NCBI GenBank assembly: GCA_017163975.1
Contig: JAFFSR010000394.1
Span: 149,001 to 213,000 of the forward strand
From: Anastatus disparis
Lineage: Eukaryota; Arthropoda; Insecta; Hymenoptera; Eupelmidae
Direction: 5' to 3'
Length of the DNA: 64,000 nucleotides
Shown here: positions 46,919 through 58,383 of the stretch, one piece after another
Position numbering within the stretch: position 1 is the first letter of the stretch
Layout of the letters: the number at the start of each line of letters is the position of its first letter
Position numbers and translations under genes: made by a program
Notes under the pieces: generated by a model
The model's database searches: none
Seen by the model: only the letters and a program-made list of their open reading frames with translations
What the model was told of the DNA's origin: nothing

Positions 46919-49391
46919 TTAAGAGTCTGCCGTATACCGACACAGTTACCTGTTTTACTGAATCCGTTTAGAATTTATTTTTTATAAAAACTAATAACTT
47001 GAGGCAAAAATAAAGAGATAGTTTCGATTCGTATAATAGAGAGCAATATTTTCTCTGATAAGAATAATTTAATTCCACCGGTTTATTTTCAAGAAAAGTT
47101 GGAATAACTTAAAAATCCCATTATTTGACTCTAATTTCTAATTTTGCTTTCTCATAGAGAAAGCATTGTATCGATAAAAAAAATTTTTTTCTATTTTTTC
47201 ATCAATTTGTACATATTTGAACTCGGTGAGTCGAAAAAAGTGGTTTCCAGAAAATGTCTGTATGTATGTGTGTGTGTGCGTGCGTGCGCGCGCGCGTGTG
47301 TGTGTGGATGTATGAATTCAGTTAGTAAACTGTATCTCGAGAACTACTCGATGGATTTGCTTCTAATTTTGCATGGAATTTAGTTTTGTGACTAACTTGC
47401 TGGGAAGCTATTGATAATTGGTTCTTCTAGCGTGGTTTTCATTTTAAAGTTTAAAAAAAAAAAATTTTTCGTTTTTTGGTTTTTTTTTTGTTTACTACTC
47501 GATAAATTTGCTTCAAAATTTGCATGGAATTTATTTGTGATTGCCCGAATAAAATAAATTTTTAAAAACTGATTTTCTCAGCTTAGTTTTAATTTTAGAG
47601 CATTTTGAAATAAAAAAAAAAATGTTCCTATTTATTAAGCCAATAAAATCTTAAAAACTACTCGATGGATTTACTTCAAATTTTCCATACAATTCAATTT
47701 TTTGATGAACTGGTGCGGAAGCTATTGAGAATTGGTTTTCTTAGCGTAGTTTTTTTTTAGAATCATTTTAAGAATTTTAAAAAAATTTCGAAATTCATTT
47801 TTTTTGTATTTTACGTAAAATACTCGAAGAATTTGTTCGAAAATTTGTATGGAACTTAATTTCGACTGCCAAAAGTATAAAAAATTTTGTAAACTAATTC
47901 TTAGCGCACTTTTAATTTTAGAGCATTTTTATAATTCTTAAAAAATTTTTTATTTTAATTTTTCTCTATTTCACGAAAACCATTTAATAGATTTGCTCCA
48001 AAATTTGTATGTAATTAATTCGCTACTGTCTGAAGAAAACAAGCTTTGGAAAACTAATTGTCTCAGTGCAGTTTTAATTTTAGAGCACTTTTAAAATTTA
48101 AAAAAAAAATTTTATTTTTTATTCATTTTCTTTTTTGCGTTAACCATACTATAAATTTTCTCCAAAATTTTTATACAATTAATTCGCTATTGTCTGAAAA
48201 AAATAAGCTTTTGAAAACTAATTTTCTTATCGTGGTTACAATTTTAGAGAATTTTAAAGATTTAAAAAAAATTTCGATTCTCCTTTTCTTATTTTTTTTT
48301 ATTCTACGTAAAGTACTCGATAGATTTGTTCTAAAAATTGCAGGGAAATTATTTGCGACTGCCAAAAGAAGGGAAATTTTCAAAAATTGATTTTCATAGC
48401 GTAGTTTTAATTTTAGAGCATTTTTAAAATTTTGAAAAGAAAATGTTATTTATTTAACCAGTTAGATCTCAAAAATTACTTGATGGATTTGCTTCAAATT
48501 TTGTATACCATCTATGTTTTTGTATAACTAGGCGGTAAGCTACTGAAAATTTGTATTCATAGTGTATTTTTTTTTATAGAGCCATTCTAAGAATTTGAAA
48601 AAATTTTCGATTTTTAATTTTTTTTTTTGTATTTTACGTGAGTTACTTGATGAATTTGCTTTGAGATTCCCATGGGAATAATTCGCATCTGCCAAAAGAA
48701 GGATAACTTTTATAAACCGATCTTCTTAGCGTAGTTTTCATTTTAGAAAATTTAAAAAATTTTCATATTTCAGTTTTTTTCCATTTTACGTAAAGTACTC
48801 GATAGATTTGCTCTAAAATTTGTATACAAGTTATTTGCTACTGTCTTTATAAACCAAGTTTAAAAAAAATAATTTTCTTAGCGTAGCTTTTTGATCACTT
48901 CTTTTGATTTCTGAGTAACTCTTGAAAATTTATAATAGTACTACTGATTTAGATGTTGACTTGTATTATTACATTCAATTAAGTATTTAAATATAATCAT
49001 TATTAAATATTATAAATTAAATTGTTTTTTAATAAATGGAAAAAATATTTGAAGAAGAAGAAGAAGAAAATTAGAAGAAGAAGAAGAAAAAATTACAGAT
49101 ATTAATAATTACGAGGTTGAACAAGTAAAAAAAACGCTCACTCAAATATATCTATAATACATTTCTCTCTCTCGCGATTAACCTAATAATAAATCTATCA
49201 GTTTATTTTAATTATCATCTTGTTAATTTAATTACCGTCACTAAAATTGAAAACTTGGATTTACTAAGCTTAGTCGTGATAAAAAGATATCCACAAGATA
49301 ATAAATCATTAACGTGAAAACGTAACTATATATTAAAAAATGAATTTTTTAATTATATTTTAATAAGTCAGAAAAGGTTTTGTAACATTTA

Positions 49392-50131
49392 TAGGATATA
49401 ATGTTATCGATGATAATACTTGTATTTCATTGGATAAAATGTAGTGGTTAACATTCAAATTAACCTTATTGAATTATAATTTTAGTGATACAGAAAGAGT
49501 ACCAGCATCATGCCAATATGCTCATTTATTGGCATTTACCTATTCAAAATTTAGTTAAAAAATCTCTTTCAATGTTAAAAGTAATTTGTTGTAAAGTTGC
49601 TATAAACATGAACTGTAAGTTTGAAGAATTACCTTGATAAAATAATAATTCATAGTGATAGTGCTGAAGAAGAAAAAATTACAGATATTAATAACTATGT
49701 AGTTGAACAAGTGAAAAAAAAGCTCATTCAAATGTGCAAATCTAATAGAAGAAGTGAAAAAGGTTGCCATCTTTTGGAAAATAAACGAATTAAGTTGAAT
49801 TATTAATAAGTTTTTTTAGTCATAAAATTAAATTGATCAATTATTAGCTATTAGTAGGCTAATATTAGAAAGAAAAGAGAAGAAGAAGAAAATTAGAAGA
49901 AGAAGAAGAAGAAGAAATAGGACATAATGTTATAGATGATAATAATTGTATTTCATTGGATAAAATGTAGTGGTTAACATTCAAATTAACCTTATTGAAT
50001 TATAATTTTAGTGATACAGAAAGAGTACCAGCATCATGCCAATATGCTCATTTATTGGCATTTACCTATTTAAAATTTAGTTAAAAAATCTCTTTCAATG
50101 TTGAAAGCAATTTGTTGTAAAGTTGCTATAT
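49392..50131 (+). repeat. 216-bp direct duplication inside HINE copy 2
   Basis: 49392-49607 and 49918-50131 are nearly identical (ACAGAAAGAGTACCAGCATC and CATGCCAATATGCTCATTTA in both). Between them a short frame reads YLDKIIIHSDSAEEEKITDI. A related piece at about 49080-49140 repeats its ITDINNY...EQVKK part, so the cargo itself has been duplicated. Confidence 0.75.
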
Positions 50132-50212
50132 ATCTGCTGAAATTTAATTGCGACTGAAACGTGCGACAGATTTGTAACAGATTGCCAATCGAAACGTGCG
50201 ATTCAAAGATAA

Positions 50213-50560
50213 GAATAAACGCGTAAACTTGCAGCAAAATCGAAGCAGTCTTCCGTAAGAATATTACAGCAACAATTTACTACAGAATTACATAAGAAAG
50301 ATATAAGTTAAGTGCAATCATATGACGAGAATAAACACGCAAACTTGCAGCAGAATCGAAGCAGTCTTCCGTAAGAATGTTGCAGCAGCACTTTACCCCA
50401 GAATTACATAAGTATGACATAAGTTGAGCGCAATTATATGACGAGAATAAACACGCAAACTTGCAGCAGAATTGAAGCAGTCTTCCGTAAGAACCTTGCA
50501 GCAGCACTTTACCCCAGAATTAGATAAGAATTACATAAGTCAAGTGCAAATATATGCCCA
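50213..50560 (+). repeat. 117-bp tandem repeat, three units
   Basis: GAAGCAGTCTTCCGTAAGAA recurs at about 50242, 50358 and 50475 within units that also share AAACTTGCAGCA and TTTACCCCAGAATTA. It lies in the extra 3' part of HINE copy 2. Confidence 0.8.
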
Positions 50561-50838
50561 CTAGTTATATATTAAAATCACATTTGAATAAATATAAAAA
50601 AATTAATGAAACTCAAAGTGCTCTATGAGAAAGTATTCCGCCAAAGCACTTGGCAGCGTTTTTTAAGTTATTCCAACTTTTCTTAAAAACGAAGCGATAA
50701 AATTAATTTATCCTAGTCAGAGAAAATATTACATTTTATTAAACACATCGAAACCATCTCTTTATTTCTGCCTCTAGTTGCTATTTTGGGAAAAAAATCA
50801 ATTTTTTAATTAGAAAAGGACAGAGATACGGCGGTCTC

Positions 50839-51236
50839 TTAAGAGGACGCTGGATCCCTCCATCCTTTTTTACTTAAAAATTGTAGGGTTTTAGAAAAAC
50901 TAGTGATTATTGATAGAAATTAAGAGTTGTCCGCAACTTGTACAGTAAAAAACAATATTTTTTTCTATGAGGACAAATCAATTTTGATGCTTTATTTTTA
51001 AGAAAAGTTTGACATACTTAAAAAATCATAAGTTAAGCTAGAGATTATGATGTTTAAGTATGTCAAACTTTTCTTGAATACAAAGCATCAAAATTAATTT
51101 GTTCTTATAAGAAAAAATATTGTTTTTTACTGTAGAAGTTGCGGACAACTTTTAATTTCTACTAATAATTACTAGTTTTTCCAATATCCTACATTTTTCG
51201 ATTAGAATAGGATAAAAAGATCCAACGTCCTCTTAA
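50839..51236. mobile_element. TTAA palindromic MITE abutting the previous one
   Basis: TTAAGAGGACGCTGGATCC on the left mirrors TTAAGAGGACGTTGGATC on the right, with arms pairing through AAGTTTGACATACTTAAA. Its left TTAA (50839-50842) is also the right TTAA of the preceding MITE, so one was inserted at the edge of the other. Confidence 0.82.
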
Positions 51237-51655
51237 GATAGAAGCGAGTCCACTATACAATCCTTGTCCTCTAACAATTAATTTATCTTCCTCAGTCGAA
51301 CCCATTAATAAAAATTAAAAATCTTTTAAGAATTATTTACGTTAGATGAACTTTTTCCAAAAGTATTCACAATAGAATTATAATAACTAATAATAACTAA
51401 TGAAATTTTAATAATTATAATAACTACCTTCTGAATTTTCTCTTTTAAAAGCTGAAAAATAACAGAAATTATTAAAAATGCTATAAATTGATTGTAATAA
51501 GATAAAAAAATAATAATTCATTTTGTAAAAATTTAAATGATATAATGATATGAAAACAATTATATTCGATTATTATATATATATGTATATATATCTTCTC
51601 TCTATGTTATAAAAAGATTTTTATGTCGCTGTTGCCGTGTATGAGAATTCGATTT
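51237..51655. other. AT-rich, no feature
   Basis: Next to the MITE edge (51236) the minus strand has a short readable start, MGSTEEDKLIVRGQGLYSGL. It could be the upstream part of the peptidase-like gene cut at 46919, but the join is not supported by motifs. The rest shows nothing. Confidence 0.3.
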
Positions 51656-52160
51656 GTCGTTGGTTAGCTAGAATTTAGCTAGAATCTAGCTAAAAGCTAG
51701 CTAAAAGTTAGCTGAAAGTTAGCTGAAGTCAGATAAAATTACAATAAAGTTAGCTACATGAAATCAAAAGTTAGCTAAATTTAATATTAAAATTAGCTAA
51801 ATTTATATAAAATTTAGATGAAAATTAGTTGAAATTAAGCTAAAAGTTAGCTTTATATTAATTTTAAGCAATTTTAGGTGAATTTTGGTTTGATTTTAGC
51901 TGAATTCGAGCTACATTTTAGATCTCTTTATATTTTATTCTCTCTATACGATTAAAAGTATATTGCCGCTGTTATCGCTGTCATCAGAAATATGCCCCTA
52001 ATTTTTGGACCTCCAATACAGCGTTGAATTTAGCTTGATTCAAGCTTGTAATTAACTTGACAATAACTAAATGAAGCTAAATTCAAGCTTTAAAATAGCT
52101 GAAAATTAGCTGAATTTAAGCTTGTGGTGAACTTGATAATAGCTAATTTTAAGTTTTGTA
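51656..52160 (+). repeat. TTAGCTRAA-type minisatellite
   Basis: Degenerate 10-12-bp units (TTAGCTAAAAG, TTAGCTGAAAG, TTTAGCTGAA) recur over two blocks, 51660-51920 and 52030-52160. There is no coding sequence. Confidence 0.7.
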
Positions 52161-52307
52161 TATAACGATATATCATAACATATAAGTTTAAGATTAATAG
52201 TAGATGGAAAACAGGTAATAATTACTTTTTTATAATTGGCTTATTATCCTGTAAGCATCATGAACTTTGATCATATGAAATAATTATTGATTTTTTTAAA
52301 TTAATAA

Positions 52308-52715
52308 TTAAGAGTCAGCTGTATACCGACACAGTTACCTGTTTTACCGAATCTATTTAAAATTTATTTTTTATAAAAACTAATAGCTTCAGGCAGAAAT
52401 AAAGAGATGGTTTCGATTCGTGTAATAGAAAGCAATATTTTCTCTGATAAGAATAATTTAATTCCACCGCTTTATTTTCAAGAAAAGTTGGAATAACTTG
52501 AAAATCCCATCATTTGACACTAATTTCTAATTTTTTTAGTTATTCCAACTTTTCTTAAAAACGAAGCAATAAAATTAGTTCATACTAATCAAAGAAAATA
52601 TTACATTTCATTAAACACATCGAAACCATCTCTTTATTTTTGCCTCTTGATGCTAATTTTGGGAAAAAAGTCAATTTTTTAATAAGAAAAGGACAGAGAT
52701 ACAGCGGACTCTTAA
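52308..52715. mobile_element. TTAA palindromic MITE, uninterrupted sister of 46919-50842
   Basis: The ends are TTAAGAGTCAGCTGTATACC and the complement of TTAAGAGTCCGCTGTATC. The middle joins CTAATTTCTAATTTTTTTAG to TTATTCCAACTTTTC without the Helentron-like element, giving the empty site for that insertion. Confidence 0.85.
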
Positions 52716-54426
52716 AATCATATATGATTTTATTTAAAGTATCGGGTTGAAAATATCATTTTGAAAAAGCTAATTTGAAGTTTAATAATCAAATGATTAT
52801 ATTAAAATTTTTTTAATTTAAAATTAAACACTTAAATTCAATTTTTATAAATTTAATTTAATTTTTATCTAATTTTGTAAAAAAAAACACCGACGTTACA
52901 ATTTTCCAAATTTTTCATTCTAAATCCAAAAATATTCCAAATATCTCTTTATTACTACCTTCCATTTTTACTAATGGAAAGCCTTATATCAAGTGATTTT
53001 GGGAAATTTTTCAATAAAGATTAAAAATTTGGAAAACTGCAATGTCGGTAGCTATGCATAAATCATATACCTTATTAAATCCCCTTCAATGATGTTTTCG
53101 ATGTTTGAAAATTTTATGACTGAATTTACATGTATTATTAATTTTTTTATGGAAACATTTAATAATGATATGTTTATCTAGAGACAAAATAATTTAATAC
53201 TATTTACATTGAAACGTCAATGAAAAAAAATTTTTAAATAAAAATCATTAAAACATCGATAAAAACAACGAAAAAAAACAACGTTTGATTGATAGATCTA
53301 TAGACTAATAGAATTATTTTTTAATTCAATATGTGACAGTCAACGTAGGTATTCTTTTTATTTAATAATCTACGTATACAAATAATAATTTTTCCTGCAA
53401 ATACATTTTTAGAAATTTGTGTAGATGATTAGATTCATTAAAAGATCGTTGAAGATTTACCTAAAGAAAGAATAATTAGAATTATTTAGTATTTTAAATA
53501 AAAGTTATTGAAAAAATTGCAAATTCTTGGATATTTTTTTAAAGTTATAAAAGCAAGATTGGGGTTGGCGCGCTTGCGCGCAAGGGGTTTGCCTCCTAGT
53601 ATATATATGCGAGATTTCACACCAACCGGAACGGCAAAAAAATGAAAATCGCTGAAACTCGAGTTTATTCTTTTTGTTATTCAAAATATATGAGAAAATT
53701 TTCAAGAATCTGGATTGAAAGAATCAAGAGCGATGGATCCTTAAAATTTTGGGAAAAATTCTTTTTCTGTAAATCCTTATGTTTTAGAGAGAAATTCATA
53801 AGAATACTTTTTATTTTAAATGAGCCGAAGAGTTAGCATAATTTTGTACAGACCTGAATTTTTAAGAATATCAGCGTAGCGCAACTTCATTCAACTCTGG
53901 TCACGTGTGCCAAGAATGTTTATTATTTCTGTGCCATCTGGCTGTTACGTCTAATAATATTTCTAAAGGAGAGGATAGAAAGTCGCTTGCATATTTTCAC
54001 CAATGCTCTACATTCTTCCACCCTGGTCAGAAAGAGGTCTATACTCTGCTTCTTTTTGCTTGAGAAGCTTAAGTTCCATCAGCGTACTATGTAACCAATA
54101 TCCAACGTTCTATTTACACTGTTGGTCCGATTGTTTTGTACACCGACGTCCGTTTGTGATATTGAGCTTGACGTATGAAAAGTCTCCCTCCCTCTGACTG
54201 CACTTATGCCAAGAAGTTCATTCGCAGGTAAGCCTTTATGAGGATCTTAGTTAAGTATGCTGAGAATGTGCTCTTTATCATGTTAGATGTTCGTGCCTAA
54301 TATTCTTCTTTCTATAAATCTTCTCCGTACCCTTAGACGGCGTTAGCGTACTGCCCTTTCGTAGTCGTCAGGTCTTGTTTGCGGAAATTCTTCAGCTGAA
54401 TAATTCCCAAGTAACCAATTTATTAA
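52716..54426. other. non-coding, no feature
   Basis: AT-rich until about 53540, then a more GC-rich stretch (TTGGCGCGCTTGCGCGCAAGG at 53563-53583 is a near-palindrome). No domains, terminal repeats or RNA genes were recognised. Confidence 0.35.
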
Positions 54427-54564
54427 CTAATTGGTTTGTTGGTGATGAAAACCGTCTGTTCTAAATCCTAACTCTTGCAGAGTTGTTCCTAAGTCTTCTT
54501 CAGATATATATTTTACCCATTATTCAGCCGCTTTTGCGCTTGCTTTTTGGGATGCGTTAGTCAT
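54427..54564 (-). pseudogene. possible retroelement gag N-terminus
   Basis: From an ATG at 54564 the minus strand reads MTNASQKASAKAAE, a TAA, then in frame WVKYISEEDLGTTLQELGFR and a stop at 54427. The SEEDL...LQELGF pattern resembles the SAP-like or Gag start of insect LTR elements. It is short and broken, so this is a weak call. Confidence 0.25.
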
Positions 54565-55041
54565 TATGAATCAATCTTCTTCTTCTTGACCATATCTGAC
54601 CAATCCTTCTTTCTTGACTATATCTAAGTCTTAAGGCTGATCGTACGCAAATACGTTACTAAATACTTGCAATGTGTATGTGTGTTCGCTGTTTATAATA
54701 AATAATATTTCAGTTCGTATATGTATGGTTATGGACTAAGCTATACATATCGACGGTGGTTACGAAGATAATTATCTTCAGACATTCGGCGAAGACTATA
54801 ATTTTCACGATATACGTCGAAAACTATTATTTTAAGTTTTATGTGAACGAAGACTATAACTCCTGAACGATTCACAATGAAAAGAATTAAACTTCAATCC
54901 ATGTTAAAGAAAACTATTATTTAAATTTTTATTTATTTTTGTCACCGGTCTTTGTTACGAATAATAGTCTGTGCTGGCACAAAAACAAAAAAATGAAAAA
55001 TAACTTTTTTCTTCACTCTTTGTTAAAAGTAATAATCTTCG

Positions 55042-55419
55042 TTAAGAAGGGGCCGAACTATCTGTCTTTGTCTAATAGCGTTTTTCATCATTTATGTAAA
55101 CACTATCCGGTAAACAAAAAAAAATAGCAGTCCCCGCTAGATATTATGTAATAAGTAAATTTTGTAATAACAACCAAATTTTTTCACTGCGTAGTTTTTG
55201 AATAATTAGAGACCACCAAAAAAAGATAGGTTATATTCTAGATTGCTAGTAGGTCTCTAATTAGTCAAAAACTAGCGGAAAAATTTGTTCTAACAAAATT
55301 TACTAATTATATTAATATCTAGCAGGGGCTGCTATTTTTTTCTTGTTATACCGGATAGTGTTTACATAAATGATGAAAAACGCTATTAGACAAAGACAGA
55401 TGGTTCGGCCCCTTCTTAA
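55042..55419. mobile_element. TTAA palindromic MITE, GAAGGGGCCGAAC family
   Basis: TTAAGAAGGGGCCGAACTAT on the left mirrors TTCGGCCCCTTCTTAA on the right. The arms pair nearly completely (GTCTTTGTCTAATAGCGTTT, GTTTACATAAATGATGAAAA) to a centre near 55230. Confidence 0.85.
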
Positions 55420-55808
55420 GGGCAGGCCGGAGCAGAATCGATACAGACCAAGAATCGAAAATCTGTTGTTTAATTTTCCCCTACTATACGTAATGGAATG
55501 TATTAAAATTTTAAATACATTCGCGAAATTTATTTCTCTATTGCGCTTGCAAAAAATAATTGGAGAAAATTTTAAAACATTAAAAATTTTATACTACAGC
55601 TGTTTATTAAACTCTAGGTACGGTTACTTACTTTTCGTTTAAAATATGGTGAATATTATGAAAAAAACATATTATACAATCATGTATGTATAAAAAATTG
55701 CGCTTGATAACAATTTCTTTTAAAAACATGATAATTATTTTATTTATGATAAAATAACATTTTCACTTTTAGGTCGGTAATTAAAACTGCTCCGGCCTAC
55801 TCTCAATA
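55416..55808. mobile_element. palindromic MITE sharing its TTAA with its neighbour
   Basis: It starts TTAAGGGCAGGCCGGAGCAG and ends with the complement CTGCTCCGGCCTACTCTCAA, where the terminal TTAA has mutated to TCAA. It is related to the segment at about 40650-40870 and, at its ends, to the MITE in gag at 34140. It begins on the same four bases that end the preceding MITE. Confidence 0.75.
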
Positions 55809-56070
55809 TAGAACAAAAATAACAGTCTTCGCCATCAAATATTGAAAAATAATTTTATTTGTCGTACTTTGTCAGAAGTGATAGTCTTCGTTTACATAAA
55901 AATTAAAATAATAGTTTTCGTTGACATGGATTAAAATTTGATTCTTTTCGTCACAAATCGTTCAGGAGTGATAGTTTTCGTTTACATAAAAATTAAAATA
56001 ATAGTTTTCGTTAACATGCATTGAAATTTAATACTTTTCATTGCAAATAGTTAAGGAGTGATAGTTTTCG

Positions 56071-57030
56071 TACAGTACATTGATATGCGGTGTAAAAAAA
56101 ATGATAAAATTTATGTATGTACAATTCAAAAATTATATATATATTTTTATGTTTTGGTTTTTGGATTTATTTACTAATAGTAGTAACTGACTGATTCTAT
56201 TCATATTCATCCAGGCTGTCACTAATGGAATTTTTTTTTCTCCTCTAAGTTATAAAAATACTTTCTAATACGTACATAAAGATAAAATTTACCTCATAGA
56301 ACGCTCGAAAATATGTTATATATTCTTTGCTACAGCGTATTTAGTGTTGGGTGTAAAAATGAAAATTAAAGCGAAAATAAACCTCAATTTTCAAATTGCT
56401 GCAGCTCTATCAATTTTTGAATGTTCTTTTAATCAAAATGTGCGAAATTTAGTCTAGTTTTGAAAGCCATTTCGAATTTGCGATACGAGTTAATTTCTCT
56501 GAGTTATTTATGAAAAATCGAAAAAAATGATTTTTTCAAATGTAATTTTCTCAAAAATTATATATATTTATTTAATTTCTATGTTTTATGCATAAAAAAT
56601 ACTTACTCTTAGGATAGGTGAGAATATGCGATTTTGCCTTTTTTTAAACACATTTTCAAACGTTTTTTTTCTATTTTCCATTTTAAAGCATTGATACCAT
56701 GGCGCATCATGTCATTTTTCCAACTATTACGTCTTCTAATAATTCGTTTATGCTTTTATTTATTTAGGTATCTAAAATATTAACAAAAATCTTTAAAATA
56801 AATTTCTTATCAAATTTTTTTATCAATTAGAACTGAAGTTATGACGATTTTAAGTTTATAAAAATAGAAATTTTTTTTCGTTGAAAATTAAGTTTTTAAT
56901 CATAGTAGATAGGCTATAGGCATCCTAGATCATAGGCATTCTGTATCACCCCCTCTCTCTCCAAAGTGATACAGTATGCCTACGGATTCTAGATCATTTC
57001 AATGATCCAGAATCCGAACATGAGCTAGAA
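56071..57030. other. AT-rich, with a hairpin
   Basis: The only structure seen is a perfect-looking hairpin at about 56933-56982 (TAGGCATTCTGTATCAC facing GTGATACAGTATGCCTA). No coding sequence is evident. Confidence 0.4.
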
Positions 57031-57944
57031 CACGGAAAAAAGTTTTCACCGGTAAAACTAATGCTAAATTCGATTAGATGTTTAAATTCCAATGCTAGTG
57101 TGTTCTAAAGTAATGAATGGCATTAATTTTTTTCGCTCTATTGACAGCACAAATAAAATTCATACCAGTGTAGTATTTTTTAGTGCTATAAATATTTATT
57201 TTCGATAACTGACGCGTGAATTTACAGTGCCACCTTTGGCACGGTTTTTTCGGGTGCCAAACACGTTAAATAACGGCGCTGCTGTATGTTTGTGTATACG
57301 AATTTTCAATTGTAGCAGTGTGCACGATTGTAAAGTTTTAAAGTTTTTCTATTTATTGCATAGGAAATAAGTGCCAAATGGATGATTTTATACAAAAAAT
57401 ATTAAATGAGTGGAATCTCACTGAATTAACAAATCTTTTCAAGTGTAAATATAAATTACCTTAAATAAATGATACTTTATTTTCGTTGATATATATACAT
57501 AAAAAGTTTCTAACCTAAAAATATTAGGCTACTGGAATTTATTATGATCAGATTAGATTTGATAAAATATAACTATATCAATTAATTAGACATTTTAATA
57601 TCTCTATAATCATCAATTAATCAATTAATTTGATAAATTTATTTACTTAATTTTATTTTTCTCATGTTCTGCATTTTTCCTACAAATTTTTCGCATAGAG
57701 AATTATTTTATTGGATTATCACAATACGTGCATTTGAAAGCACAAATCTTCAGCTTTATTTCGAGTACTGCTTCTCTATGTTACTTTTATGAGAAGTTAC
57801 ATAAAAAAATGAGAAAAAATTGCAAGTTCGTTTCGACCAGTTTTCACGTATAATTTCGTACTAAAATAACTAAATAACTCTTCTTGAAAAAGAAATCTTG
57901 TTGAACTTTGAACATAAAACTCTGTCATTATGTTTTCACAGACA

Positions 57945-57985
<41 letters not shown>

Positions 57986-58303
57986 TACATACATACATGT
58001 ATAAATAAATAAAATATAACTGACTTGAAAGATTATTTATGATAGCAATAAGTTGATTTTGTGAAAAAACTGATACCATGCATTAAGAATTTCTCTGTTA
58101 ATGCGCAGAACTGAAATTTTAATGTTGGCACTGGAAAAAACCGTGCTAGTCATTGAAAATCAATGTGCTGGACCTTAGAAGGTAAAATAGTAAAACTAGC
58201 ATTGATTAAAATGATACTGTCATGGTTTTTTTCATTATAAAACACGCAATTTTAACCTTCTATTATTTAGCACTAGTTTTTAAGGTGAAAACTTTTTTCA
58301 GTG
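57031..58303. mobile_element. non-autonomous CACTA-like element, 1.27 kb
   Basis: It begins CACGGAAAAAAGTTTTCACC and ends with the complement of CACTGAAAAAAGTTTTCACC, with 2-bp flanks AA on both sides (57029-57030, 58304-58305). Subterminal AATGCTAG/CTAGCATT motifs repeat. There is no transposase frame; a TA run lies at about 57947-57980. The ends resemble those of the large CACTA element (CACTGAAAAA), whose transposase family might move it. Confidence 0.65.
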
Positions 58304-58383
58304 AATGCCTATATCATTTTCTACTGTTTTTTTTCTTTTTTTCTTTTTCCTTTCTTTTTTTTCTTTAATTTTTTTCTCTTTTT

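Larger units (their letters stand above)
47146..50658. mobile_element. Helentron-like non-autonomous element (HINE), copy 2
   Basis: The ends are the same as copy 1: GCTTTCTCATAGAG at the left, CTCTATGAGAAAG at 50621-50633, hairpin GCCAAAGCACTTGGC at 50640-50654 and GCAGCG. It is flanked by T runs on both sides. The first 1.7 kb aligns with 31708-33170 through the 165-bp units. Beyond 48900 it carries extra sequence not in copy 1: GAAGAAG runs, a duplicated 216-bp block and three 117-bp tandem units. Confidence 0.7.
46919..50842. mobile_element. TTAA palindromic MITE carrying a Helentron-like insertion
   Basis: The left end is TTAAGAGTCTGCCGTATACC and the right end is the complement of TTAAGAGACCGCCGTATC. 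The same MITE without the insertion is at 52308-52715. Comparing the two shows the insertion point within a T run after TTGACTCTAATTTCTAA. Excluding the insert the MITE is about 410 bp. Confidence 0.8.
54770..56070. mobile_element. inverted-repeat element hosting two TTAA MITEs
   Basis: The left arm (about 54800-54930) has GAAGACTATAACTCCTGAAC and CAATCCATGTTAAAGAAAAC. The right arm (about 55870-56070) has their complements twice over, as a local tandem duplication (GGAGTGATAGTTTTCGTTTA at two places). Between them lie the MITEs at 55042-55419 and 55416-55808. Confidence 0.55.
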
